Assembly: GCF_964199755.1 (NCBI RefSeq)
Contig: NC_133907.1
Span: 4,903,001 to 4,967,000, forward strand
Reading direction: 5' to 3'
DNA from: Larus michahellis
Lineage: Eukaryota > Chordata > Aves > Charadriiformes > Laridae
Length of the DNA stretch: 64,000 bases
Below the pieces are notes generated by a model. It did not search any database, was not told where the DNA came from, and was given only the letters and a program-made list of their open reading frames with translations. This document shows, piece after piece, positions 44,464-57,400 of this stretch. Position numbers and translations under genes: made by a program. Numbering within the stretch: the first letter of the stretch is position 1; each line of letters starts with the position of its first letter.

Positions 44464-45473
44464 ATGCCAACAGCAAACGGCCCGGCGGTGCCGCTGGGCA
44501 ACCTCCAGCAGCATCTGGAGCTGCGCCTGGTCTGCTCCAAGTGCAGCGTGAAGGAGAACGAGATCACCTACCAGCTGCGGGAGGTGGAGCACAAATGCAT
44601 GTATGAGATCCTCCTGGCCCGCTGCCGCAACCGCTGGAGCACGGCCTGGAGGAAGGTGTCCAGGCGGCCGGGCTTCCCCAACCCAGCCCGCTACGCCGTC
44701 TGCAGGTACTACGTGGTGGGGCTGGGCTGCAGCAAGCACAAGAGCCAGTGCACCTTCGCCTGGAGCCCGGAGGAGGCCATGGTCTGGAACTTCGAGAGGG
44801 AGCAGCAGCTGGAGCGGCGCCGGCTGAAGGCGGCCGTGCTGCAGGCGCAGCTGGGAGGTCGCCCCGCCGCCGCCGCCGCCCCCCCCCACTCCGCGGCCAG
44901 CGCTGCCAACGAGATCGCCAGCGAATTCGGGGGGCACTTCCAGGAGATCTGCAAGCGTTGCTTCTTTGGCTGCCCCCAGCGCATCTCGGTGGGTGGGCAG
45001 GGGCGGCTCTGCGAGTCCCACCGGAGCTGGGACCCCCTCCTGGTGCACGTGGTGTCGGACAGCCGGAGGAAGGAGCAGTACACCGCCATCCGGCCCTGCC
45101 CCGAGTTCATGCCAACCCTCAGCTACTGCCGGTTCGTCTCCAGGGGCCAGCCCTGCAAGCACAGCCCGCAGCGCTGCCAGTACGCCCACAGCGACGTGGA
45201 GATGGCCATCTGGGAGGCCGAGAGGGAACGCGGCTTGGTTCGCTCCGACCTGCTGCCGGCCACGGGGACCTGCATCACCAACGGCGAGCCGGCGGCGCCT
45301 GCACCCGTGCACTTCTACTGCCGGCTCTGCCTGGTGACCTTCAGCTCGCAGGAGAGCTTCGAGAGCCACTGCTCCTCCATCGAGCACGTGCAGATGCTCT
45401 CAGCTGACACCTCTGTCCAGTGGGTCCACCGCGCGCCACCGCTTGGGGTGACCAAGTTCTCGCTGTGTAGCAG
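44464..45473 (+). CDS. HELZ2: HELZ2 coding exon 1 (zinc-finger region)
   Basis: 1010 nt, donor gtaagg at 45474. A likely acceptor is ctctgctcaag at 44451. The exon encodes two related CCCH-type units: C80-x8-C89-x6-C96 with Trp100 where His is expected, and C222-x8-C231-x6-C238-x3-H242. A C2H2 finger follows (C286-x2-C289-x12-H302-x5-H308), then the first cysteine of a finger split by intron 1. Very GC-rich compared with later exons. Confidence 0.94.
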
Positions 45474-48400
45474 GTAAGGCATCCCCCCGGTGCGGCGGGG
45501 AAGAGGGCAGGGGAAGCCACCAGCGCCCTGTGGACCCCCCCACGCCACCATGGGACACCTCTCTCCCGACAGAGCGGAGGTGTGCGAGATGGGGAACAGC
45601 TGCACCAAGGCTCATTCCACCGAGGAGCTGCAGGAGTGGATCCAGAGGGTGAAGGTTGCCATGAAGAAGAAGAAGCAAGCACTGAAGGAAGGGCTTTTGT
45701 CCTACCAGGACCGGCTCATTGCCGAGTATCGGACGTGCTCCAACGAGGTGTTGGTTGTAAGTCGTGGGCAGCGGGGTGGGACCGTGTTTGTCCGCTGGAG
45801 CCCAGCGCATCATGAGAAGCCTCTTTGTAAGAGCTTGCGAACGGAGGGTACTGCTCGCCTTTCTGACGGTGATGCAGAAAGGGATGTTGTGTCCCCCTTC
45901 CTTCACCCATTTTGAGGCAGCAACCCGAGAGCCTGCCTGGGGTTCCCAACCACATGCTGTGCCGTGGGTCCTTTCGTTCCCCCAGGCTGCTGCGTGGGGA
46001 CGCTGAGCAGCGGTGGGTGAGGACTGAGCATGAGGATTTACTGACGGTCCCCTCTCGGGAGGATGCAGTGTAAAGGCAAAGGATGAAGCGCGCGTCCGTG
46101 GGATGTTGCCTGCAGTCCCGTTCCTCTCGTGTCTCCCCCACAGATGGCTGAGCATGTCGAGGGCGTCAGAGTTGTGTGTGAGCAGCCCCTGCACGTGCAG
46201 TTGGAGGACAGGAAGGTGAAATACCGCTGGAAGTTCAGGGTCCACTCCCAGGTGAGCCCTGCTCCGTGCAGCGGGAGGCTGCGAGCCGCTGGCGGTGCCT
46301 GCCACTGCGCGCAGTCCTTGTCCTTTGGGGTTTTTCGTTTGGTTGGGTTTTTTTAATTATTATTTCCAGAAGGGGCAAAAGGATAGGGATTTTGGAATGT
46401 CCAAATGAGGACGCGTGTTGGGTATTTGGGAGCAGCTCAGGCTCAGGTGATGCCTGAGCTGGGGCCATGTGTGAAGGGTGCAGCCACCATGTCTCCTGTC
46501 TCGTCTTGTGCGGTGGGGCTGGGGCGAACCCGGCTGCCCTCAGCACCTCCCACGTATCATCACAAATAACAAGATTCAGCTGCTTTCCTGCCCAGGATTC
46601 CGTGGGTGTTGGGGGCAAGAGGCTGGGTCTAATTGTCCTGTCCAACGTAGGAGATCTCCCATTTACAGCAAACTGGCTCAAAAGCTACAAAATTGAAACC
46701 TGAGGTTTTTTAAGACCTTAAAATAATTGTTGCAGGAGGAATAAGCTCCTTTAAGGAGAATTTCAAGTGCGCTGTAGGTCTGGCATGGCGTTTGGTTCCT
46801 GCAGCAGCTTTTGGTAGGAAATGCTGCTGGGAGGACCTCATCAGCTGCTGGACTCTTCCCGTGGGCTGCCCTCACCGTGTCCCTGTCTTCTCCTCAACTG
46901 GCAGATGCCTCTGCAGCACGTGGCGCTACTGAAGCGGGAACCTGGGGTCAGCTTCTCCCTCTCAGGGAATGGGCTTTCCCAGGGCGTCCACTACCTTCGG
47001 GGGGAGCACGTGGCCACCCTGCCTTCCTCCCCTCCCACCGCACTGGTGGAGGTCTGCATGGAGTGCTGCACGCTGGGCGTCTTCGAGCAGTGGGTGGTGT
47101 TCGACTTCGGCAGACGCCCCGTCCTCATGCAGAAGATCAAGGTGAAGGTGGGCCGGCGGGACACCCCCCAGCACGTCCCCAGCAGCAGGGAGAGCAGCCG
47201 CCCCGTCAACTTTGTGCGATGGGATAGAGGTAACCGGATCATCGTTCCCAGCGTGCCAAGGACTGGTGAAGACGTGGATCTGCTGGCCAAGTACAAACCT
47301 CCTGCTCTCGCCCTGGACTACCAACGTGAGGCTGGTGCAACTGTTCCCATCACCCGTCTCAACTATCGTGAGAGGATGCACAGCTTCCTCTTCTGCGAGG
47401 AAGAAGCCGAACAAGCTCTGATTGCCAAGTAAGTGCCAGCTGTGGATCCAGAGGGGTTCCTCCTCGCCATGGACCACGGGTCCATTTCTCACCCTTGGGG
47501 CCATGTTGCCACTGGTGTCCCTGTCCCTTCTGGGTTGGGTCCTGGGGCGCCTTCCCAGAAAAATGGAAACCTTCCAAGAACGATGGCTTGCTGGGTAGTG
47601 ATAGGAGGGGAAGGGCTGGGTCTTGTCCTGCAGCCATGGATTAGCTAGGAGCACAGTTTCTGTCCCTGTGTGCTCGGGGCCGGCAGACTCTCCCTGGGTG
47701 TAGGCGGCAATCCCCCCTCTGCAGCAGGTCGGGGGGTGGGTGCTGCTGATCTGATGGGCCCGTTCTCTGCTCTTCATTCGGGCGTTTCTTCCTTTCAGGC
47801 TCAACCTGCGGGTCTTCATCTCGCTGACCCCCATGCTGCAAAGCCTCTCCATGGGGATGAAGTTTGCCCTTTCTGGTGAGCTGTTTGCTGAAGTGCCTAC
47901 CCCTTACAACCTCTCGCCGGACACAGACGAGGGGTATCTGCTGAGCAGGTCTGTGCCCACTGCTTTCCTGGCACTTGACCCACCTGTAGACAATCGGGTT
48001 TACGAGGTTATTGTGGAGCATAAAGCCATCACGGAGAAGACCATCTGGCTACAGATACCAAAGAGATGCTGCTCAGAGCTGAACTTCAAGCCAAACACCT
48101 CCCACAAGGTGGAGATCCAGTTCCAAATTGACCAGATGCTGTTCCGGCAGTGGCACCAGGCTGTGGACCACCTGTTGGATGAGAAGCTGGTCCTACCAGA
48201 TGTCGCCAGTTGCTCTGTCCCCTACTCTCTTGGGTCACCACAGAAAGGGAATAACAAGCAGAAACTAGCCATCTCCTTCATCACGGGCCAGGCAACCACC
48301 AGCCGGCAGGTCCCACCTCTTCTCATCTACGGGCCTTTTGGCACGGGGAAGACGTTCACCTTGGCCATGGCCACCATGGAGATCCTCAGGCAGCCCAACA

Positions 48401-51400
48401 CGCGGGTGCTGATCTGCACTCACACCAACAGGTTAGAAGCGGGTGAGGGAAGAGGGAACCAGAGCTGTGGGCTGGGTCCAAGCAAGCTCATCCATTGCTT
48501 GCCTGGTGGGATGAGAAGCGAGCTGGTGTGTATGAGACGGAGCTGAGCTGCCCTTTTCTTATTGTGCATTTCAATTACCTGCTTAAATAAATTAATTTTT
48601 ATTTAATATGTCTGTCGGCTGAAACCAGGACAATGTCTTAAACTCCTCTAGCACTCCCTGCTAGGAAGAAGTCTGGCATGGGTGGAAGTATTTGTGGAAA
48701 AGGCAGCATATTCCCGCCTCATTATAAAATGAGGATGGGGTTGGGAGAGACAGTTAGTTCTTTCTAGCCTTTACTGTCTACTGGAGGAAGTAGAAAGCTG
48801 TTGCCTGACCTTGCTGGGATAATACTGTGCTCTACTTGCCCGTGCAGACTATTGTGCTCTGTGCACATGCCAATTTTTTGACTTTTCCGGGGAGAGTTTG
48901 GGAAAGAGTAAATGCAGATCTGGTCTGACTGACACTGAATCTACCTTCAGAGAAACCAGGCCAAGATTGTTAAAATTAGAGCAGTTATGCTGAAAAGAGT
49001 GTCCACATCCGTTCCTGCAGGCTGTTACTGCCTTAGTTTTTAATGTATAATAGATGGGTGAGTGCTAATCTTAGCTTGTTTCAGGCTGGCTGCTTGCACT
49101 GAAGCTTCTTCTGCAGATCTTGTCACCTGCCCAGGCTGGGGATGGTTAGCTGTCAGAGGAGGGGTCTGTGGGACACAGAATCTTCTTGGGCACATTGCAT
49201 TTTTCCATATGAGCATCGAGAGATGCCCTCGCCTCGAGTATCAGCTCCTATTTTAAACCTTACTCTCAAAATAGGCTTGGAGTTGGTGGCTGCGTAAACA
49301 CCAGTTTCTTTGTGCATATATGAATGTCTCCTGTGACGAGCGCGTTGTCAGCCAAGGCTGGGAGAGAGTTTGGGAACATGCTGGTGAACGATCAGATTGC
49401 GTGTGGGGATGATGGTCACAGCATTTGGGAACAGCACGTACAATTCCTTGATGGTTTCCCCCTTCGTTCCCCTCCAGTGCTGCTGACATCTACATCCGGG
49501 AGTATTTCCATAACTACGTGACCAATGGGCGTCCGTGGGCTGTTCCCCTGAGGATTATATCCACTGACCGTCCCATCAACCTGACGGACCCCATCACTCA
49601 GATGTACTGCTGCCTCTCGCCAGACCAGCGCTCCTTCCGCCACCCCACGCAGGCGGAGATCGACAGGCACCGCATCATTATTACCACCTCCATGTTATCC
49701 AAGAACTTGAAGGTTGCCCGAGGCTACTTCACCCACATCATGATCGACGAGGCTGCTCAGATGCTGGAGTGCGAAGCTTTGGTTCCGCTCTCCTACGCCA
49801 CTTTCCAGACCCGGATTATCCTCGCTGGGGACCACATGCAGATAACCCCAAAGTTGTTCTCTGTTGGGGATCGACAATCTGCCGATCACACCCTGTTAAA
49901 CCGACTCTTTCAGTTTTACCAGAAAGAGAGGCATGAAGTGGCCACAAAGAGCAGGATCATCTTCAATGAGAATTATCGTTCCACTGCAGGCATAATTGAG
50001 TTTGTCTCCAAGCACTTCTACATCGGCAAAGGCAATGCTATCCAAGCCAGTGGGAACATCCCACCCCATCCCGAAATCTACCCGCTTGTGTTCTGCCACG
50101 TGTCTGGCATGGCTGAAAGGGATATGTCCATGATTTCTTGGCACAACACCTCCGAGATAATACAAGTGATTGAGAAAGTGAAGGAGATACATCAGAGGTG
50201 GCCGGATGAGTGGGGTGTCCGAGATCTGAAGAGGATCTGTGTGGTCTCCCATGGCATGCAGGTATGTAGGAGAACCACGTGTTCCCCACCTGAAGAGTCT
50301 ATGCAGGCACTGCTGACCGTTCTCTAAACACTCCCTAATAAATGCTGGACTCTTTATGATAAACCTGTCTCTAGTGCTAGTAAAAATAGGGAATCTGCAG
50401 TCTTGCATGCCACCGGTGGTTTTTTGAGGCGCCCTCCATTTGGGTAGTATGTCCTGGGTGGTCGGAGCAGAGATGCCTCATGGTGGGATGGTTTAGTTGA
50501 AGATTTCTTTCAGCATCCTCTAGGCAGGTTAACTGTAGGGCAGACTGGGAGCACTGGCTGAAGTCAGCCCAGGACACGTGGCTGCTATCGAGAAACTTTC
50601 TTGGGGAACCTGCAGCCGAGAAGGGTGAGGGACCTTGGTGTTGGGTGGGGGGGCGTTTTTGAGCTGAATCATAGAATCGTTTTGGTTGGAAGAGACCTTT
50701 AAGGTCATTAAGTCCAACTGTTAACCTAGCGCTGCCAATTTACCAGTAAACCATGTCCCTCATCACTACATCTACACGTCTTTTAAATACCTCCAGGGAT
50801 GGTGACTCAACCACTTCCTCAGTTGTGCCTCTTTCCTTCTTACCAGGTTTCTGCAACAAGACAAGAGCTGAGAAAAAAGCAGCTGCAAGATGTGGTGGTA
50901 GAAAACTATGAAAACTTGCCAGGTTTGTGTTTTGCGTAACAGCAGATCATTCCTAGCTGCGTTTTGAGGTCTTCTGTGTGCTAGGGAGAACTTTTGCAGT
51001 CATGTTGGTGGACAAGAGAGTCTATAGCAGCTACAGCCACTGCGCAGCGGGCAGGGGGAAGAGATATTGGGTTGTTAACAGAGGACTTTCCAGCATTTTA
51101 ACGTTGTCCTCCTTGCTAAAATGCAAAATACTGGCTGATCTCATGGCAAAATACCTCTCCGGGAGGGTGCACGCGGCGCTGTTAGGCAGAGGTCCCCTAC
51201 CCTTCCCCGTGGCTCTGCCACCGCTGCAGCGAGTGGCCACAGCCCACCTGGCGCTGTTTGGGAGGGAGTGCCTGGAAATCTTTTGGCTGATTTCCATCCC
51301 CTTCTGGTTGGTAATTCTTTGATTTTTTTTTTATTTATTTTTTTTTTTGTCCTTTCCTCAGCGAATAAGATTTCACACTGAATTAAATCTGCCCCCACCT

Positions 51401-54400
51401 GTCAACTCGTTTCGAATATACGGACGTTGCTTTGTAGGAGGGTGCAAACCCTGTCAGTGCGATCCCAGGGACTTGAGCATGTGTGAATCATGTGAAAGCC
51501 CCGAGTCCCAGTGGGGGAGGCTAGTAATAGAAGGGAATTGAAACCAGGATGGCCTGAGGTTACCAGTCGCAGCAAAAAGAAAAAAATCACAGAACAGCTC
51601 ACTAAAGGAGGAGTCTGCTCCTCTGAATGACGAGGGGGGGATAGGGCTGGTTTTATCCTCAAGGACTTAGTTTATGACTCATCCATGTTTTTATTATTAT
51701 TATGTTTTTTTTTATTGTGCAGCTGGGACTCCTCGTGGTGAGAATAACTGACCCCTGGGGTGTGTTTCTGATCTCCACACCCTTTCTTTGCAGTCTCTTC
51801 CCAGCTCTGAAATCACCAGGGTGCCTCTCGCTGTTTGTTATTTGTCGTGCGATCAGCAGGGCTGTCCTTGAGGGGAGAGGGATTCTTCCTTGAGAACGGT
51901 CACCGCTCTTGTTCCTGCGAGACCCCTCAGTTCCCCGAGGAGTTTAGGATTCACGGAAAACTATCCATGTTTGCGAGGAGTGGCTGGCGGGGGCTGCTCC
52001 ATGGGCACTTGTGGCTGCACTGGTCTGGTGCCCTGCCTTTCTCCTGTCTCCACGCTCCCTGGTGCGTGGGTGGTGGTGGCCTCGTGGTGCCTGTCCATCC
52101 TGGTTCATACCTGGAGGCTCTCGCGATCCCCAAGAGCTGCTTTATTCACATCAGGTGACTCCTGTGACTCAGCCGAGCGAGGTTACATCAGCCCATGGCC
52201 ACGTAACACAGTGTAGATGGGCAGAGCGCCGGGTGGCAGCCAGACAGGGTCTTCCCCGTTGGGTTCCCGTGAGTGACTTCTCCCTTGTCCCCTATGGTGC
52301 AGGGCGGGAGTTCCGGGTCATCATCATCAGCACAGTCCACACCAGCGAGAGCCTGCGCGTTTCAGCCTCCCACCACCTCGAGTTCTTCAATGAAGCCAGA
52401 GTGCTCAACACCATCATGACCCGGGCTCAGTCACTGGTTATTGCGGTGGGGGATGCGGTGGCCTTGTGCTCCCACGGCCAGTGCAGCAAGGTATGGAAGC
52501 GCTTCATCCAGCAGTGCATCGAGAAGGGGAGCATCTTCCCGGAGGACCTGACGATGGCCCAGATCAAACAGGCTGCGTGCGACAAGGAGAGCTGGAGCAG
52601 GAGGAGCCCAGAGAGGGACGAGGAGGACAGCGATACAGATTCCTGGAGCTCCGAGGCTGAGAGCATGAATCCTGATGATCCCATCCTTCAGGAGCTCTTA
52701 GATGAGAGCAAGAACGTGCTGGTGACGGTGTCCGATGAAGGGCTGTTGAACGTGAAGACCGAGGCTTCAAACCTGTGTAAAGACAGGCAGGAATACGTCA
52801 GCTTCTCTTCTCAGATGATGCAGGAGTATCTGCGCATGCACCCCAAAATGTACAAGAGATGTGAGCTGATCAAAGAAGGGTTCGACAGAGCTTCTGCCTT
52901 CACCCTCAACGACTCCCCTGCAATGACCATTCAGATCAAAGGCAGAGTTCACTGTGGGACGGCCTTCACTGGGGACGAGGTGCTCGTGGAAATCCTGCAG
53001 AACAGCACGGCTGACAGCAGCAGCCACCGCCCTCAGGGGAAGGTGGTGGGCATCTTAAAGCGTGCGGAGAGAGAACGGACCTTCATCTGCATGATGGATG
53101 AATTTGATCCCCGGGTGATGATACCCATCGATCGCACTGTCACCAAAATATTTGTCCCAGGGCTGAAAGAGAAACCCAATGTCATTCCCATCCGCAGGCT
53201 TGTCAATGGGAAGTACAGAGTGGTCAGCTGCGAGAAGATCAGCCAGGAGACGAGAAGATGCCAGTTGTTCTGCGTCCAGGTTATCTCCTGGCGGGAAGGG
53301 TTTTACTACCCTTTGGGGATAATAACGGAGATTCTGCATGCAGCATTGACTTTGGAAGAGGGCTTAAAGATCCTCGACTTGGAATATGGTTTGGAGAAGA
53401 AATACCCAGCTGCTGTCACCAAGGAATCAGCCAAATACACTTCCAGCAGCAAACTAAACCTCACCAAGGAAAATCTGAAGGACTGTCGGAGTTACCTGAC
53501 CTTCACTGTTGACCCTCAAGGTGCCCGGGATTTGGACGACGCTATCAGCGTTAGGGATCTTGGGCATCAATATGAGATTGGGATCCACATTGCAGACGTG
53601 GCTGGCATCATTCCCAAAGGCAGCGCTTTGGACCTGGAAGCAAAGAAGCGGGGTGTCACCTACTATGCTCCTAACCAGGAGCCTCTGTGCATGTTCCCAC
53701 CCCACATTAGCCAAGATGTCTGCAGCCTTCTGCCACAGAAAGATCGCCGTGTGATCTCCTTGTTTGTCACTGTAGAAAAGAAGACTGATGAGATGTTAAA
53801 GGGAGTCTTCACCGTCTCTGTGATCCGCTCGGACCAGCAGCTGTCCTATGAAGAGGCAGAGCTTTGCATTAAGGACCACTACAGGGGAGCGGCAGGGGCC
53901 CTTCGTTTCAATACCGTGGAGGATTGCATAGCTGTGGCTTATCACTTCTCCAGGATCCATCGGAAGTTTCGGCTGCAGGAGGACTGTTTCTATGACCGGA
54001 TGGACGAGGAAAGCTCCCCGGGTAACAGGGGGTCCCATCAGATGATAGAGGAGTTGATGATCATGTTCAACAGTTTTGTGGCGGAGTTCCTCACCAACCA
54101 GGAGGGGACCAGAAACGTCACTCCTCTCCGATGCCAGTGCGAGCCAAGCCTTCAACAGTTATCACTCATGAAAAACAAGTACAGACACATCCTTCCCTTG
54201 TCCATCCATCTCTCGCACCACCTGGGAGAGGTGCCTCCTGGCCAAGACTCCCCTAACAATGTGGTGTTCAGTCTCCTGGCCCCGATCTGGGAGCACCTGC
54301 AGTCAGCTGCTAATGTCCGCAACTTCCACAAGATGATAGACCTTATTGTCACTGATGACATCCATCCAAAGCTGGCCCCTGTGGCCCTGGAGTTCAGGAG

Positions 54401-57400
54401 ACTGCTCAGCCGCTCCTATTTCAGTCGCTCCAACTCCACTGTCCAGTCGAAAGCGGGCCATTATTCCCTGCACGTTGACTCGTACACCTGGGCTTCCTCT
54501 CCCATCCGCCGGTACATGGATGTCGTGGTCCAGCGGCACCTTCATTCCGTGCTCCGCAAGAAGCCCATTGTCTATTCTTTAGATGACATTGAGTTTCTCT
54601 GTCATGACTTCAACAGGAAGAATTCCCAGGCGGTGACATATGAGAAGAGAGCCCGCTGCCTGCAGATGGCCACCCAGCTCAAGGGCCAGGTCCTGCAGAA
54701 GATCGCCTTCGTAGTGGATATCGAAGGGATGCAAAAATATTTTAAAGTCCTGTTTCCACTGAACAAAGAGAGTCTTCCAGATCCCCAGATAATTAACTAC
54801 AGGTCTCTTCAGCTGATAGAGCAGCCCATGTTCATCCAGGAGAAGAGCAGCATCAGGCTGCTGTGGAAGAGGAGGGTGTACTTTGTGGAGATGACAAAGG
54901 AGCACAGCCTGCAGGAAGGACCTCTCCGCGACCTCAGTGTCACCTTCTTTGGCACCCAGACTTGGCAAGAGGTGCTGGCAGCCATCAGGAGGGAGGATTT
55001 TGAGACCGCGGCCTCCATCCTTCAGAAGAGCAAGGACCTGTACCAGCGGCACGTGGGCTGGGTAAGGAAGAGCCAGTGCTCGCACTACACGGAGCTCTTC
55101 CTGGAGCTGAGTGCCGGCGACGCGCTGCGGTTCCAGCTCACCACGGATGTCTGCCGGGGCTTCCTGGTGCCCTTCGTGCAGCTGTGGTGCGTGACGCCGG
55201 GTTTCGACGTCTGCCTGCAGCACATGGAAAAGCCTATTGATTGCTTCTCTGCCTATGCCACCCTGCCATCCAAAGACAAGTACAAGCATCCAGCGGAGTA
55301 TAGCAAGGTTTGGATGCCGATGAGCGCCATGGAGTCTGCTTCATGTGCGGTAGCTGAAAATGACTCGATTGTCCTCCATGGTGTCAAAATAACCTGGGCG
55401 AAGCAAAGGACAAGCAAAGGACAGCTGCAAGGGAGTTTCCTCCTAGACAAAAAATTTTTGGAGGAGTGCTCCATTGAAGTGGACTTCAACTACTGTTACT
55501 TGTGCATTCGCCTAGGTGGGCTGAAGCTTGGGAGCCTTCAAAGCGATGAGGATTGCCTTAGCCACAGCCTCCAGAACCTGACTCTTCTTAACAAGGGCAG
55601 GTCAGAAAGCAAACTTACGGTTGATCCAGATACCTATACCTGGGTGGCTCACGGGGTCACTGAAGAGTTCAGCGACGATGAGAAGTCAGACAGGACTAGT
55701 CAGCAGACCATGAACTTTTACATCCGCTCTATGTCTATGGAGAACATCCCCGTGGAAATCTCACAGGCCTCTGCCAGGTTCACAGTGGAGCTCATACCAA
55801 AGATGCTGCCAGACGTGTAAGTGTGCTTAGTGGTTGTGCTCTGGTTGACCTGTCCATGCAGAGCAATGGCTTCTCACGGGACTCCTTTGCTGCACCCAAA
55901 TGGATTTTTCTCACTGGTGTGGCTGATCCCCCCCAAAAAACCTGTCTTTGCCCAGCTTCACTTGGCCATGCTGTTGGGCTGTTGATGTTTGGTAGGGGTG
56001 GCAGCATTTCTCAGATCTGTTCTCCAGATGGCCTCTTGCTCTTCTGGTTGACCTTGAGAACGGGGAGACAGGGAAAGGTGCCGTGCTGAAATTTCCCTGG
56101 GCAGCTGTTTCTTATGTTATGGGATTGCTGCAATATGTGTCATGAAAGGCAGCATGAAGCACTGGATCAGGGTTTGCTTAGCGGAAGTGCTCCCTGATTT
56201 CCCAATCGTTCCCCTTTGTTGGTGCTGTGAAGCAAGATCTGCTCTTATTAAAGCAGAGCTGATGTCTGGTTTGCCCTTCTTTGTACACAGCATGGACTGC
56301 TACGCACCCACAACTGCGGTAGCTTTTTCAGGGCAGAATATGCTTCCTTTTGTATCGTGAGTTTTAGGAAAAAAAACCTGGAAGCTAATCCAATAAAATG
56401 GGGTGGGCCGTAATAAAATGGAGTTGGGACAGAAGCTGTGCTTCTTGCTCTCAATGTCTTTGCAGGCCCAGCTCTTCAGACCGTTGAGAAATAGTCCCAG
56501 ATGCAAAAGAGCACAATAAGAGTTGTTTTGGTTTAAGTTCTTTGTGGATTTAATGCAACACCAAAGCGGGGAGAAAGAATAAACAAGACAGTTGTACAAA
56601 GCTGTGTTACAATTTTTGCTATTTTAAGCTACATTCCATTCATTCTTATTTTTCCCTCTGTCAGACGGAAAGAAAAGGCAATTTGGAAGCTCGCGTATGC
56701 CTCTGAGCTTGCTAGAAGCATTGCCCTGGGCCACGAACCTCCTAAAAAAGGTAGGTGCAGATATTCACCATTCTTACCTTGTGGCTACTTGCTTCTGGCC
56801 GGGCAGGTGCCCTGGCAGCTTCAGTGGGTCCTTGCCGTAGGGGTTATGCTCCCGGACCAGGAGGTTCCCCTGCCAAGGGGAGGAGAGGAGCTGCCAGCCT
56901 GGCAGAGTGAAGGTAACGTGGGATGCCGGTCTGGAGGGTGGCACGGGTGATGTTTTAATCCCTAGGACCCACAGAAGAAGGCTCACGGGCAGAACATCTT
57001 GGCACAGGACAAGGATTCCTTTTAGGTGGCCTTGTAAATGGGCCATGATTGCTTGGTACCTGCTGCATCCTCCTGTTGAATCCCTTGTGTGCTGTCTTCA
57101 GTAACCTTTAAACTTGTTTTTTTTTTGGTTTTTTTTTATCGCTCTTTGCCGTAACAGTGACGACGTCCAAAATCCTGCATCAAAAATCCTTTGATCTCCC
57201 TGGCAGCCCCAGGAAGCTTAACCACAGTCAGAACCAGGCGATTCTAATGGCTCTGAGAAAACCCTTCACGCTCATCCAAGGCCCACCAGGTAAGGCCGGG
57301 GGGGATGGCACAAGTACAGGCCTACTTTGTTATGAAAAGCAGGTTAGAGTTAATCTGTTGCTTTCCAGAGGACCCTTCCCGAGACAGAAGATGGTAGCGT

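Noticed and set aside
44368-45387. 339-codon minus-strand frame
   Set aside because: Antisense shadow of HELZ2 exon 1. The + strand shows ordered zinc-finger cysteines and a matching splice donor.
48617-48632. ggctgaaaccaggaca, resembling the start of an avian ERVL LTR in reverse
   Set aside because: Only about 16 bases match and no LTR body is recognisable beside it; too short to call an element.
52011-52302. Upstream extension of the HELZ2 large-exon open frame
   Set aside because: The frame is open by chance. The acceptor at 52302 and the frame-perfect join to exon 7 place the exon start at 52303, and the extension has no helicase similarity.
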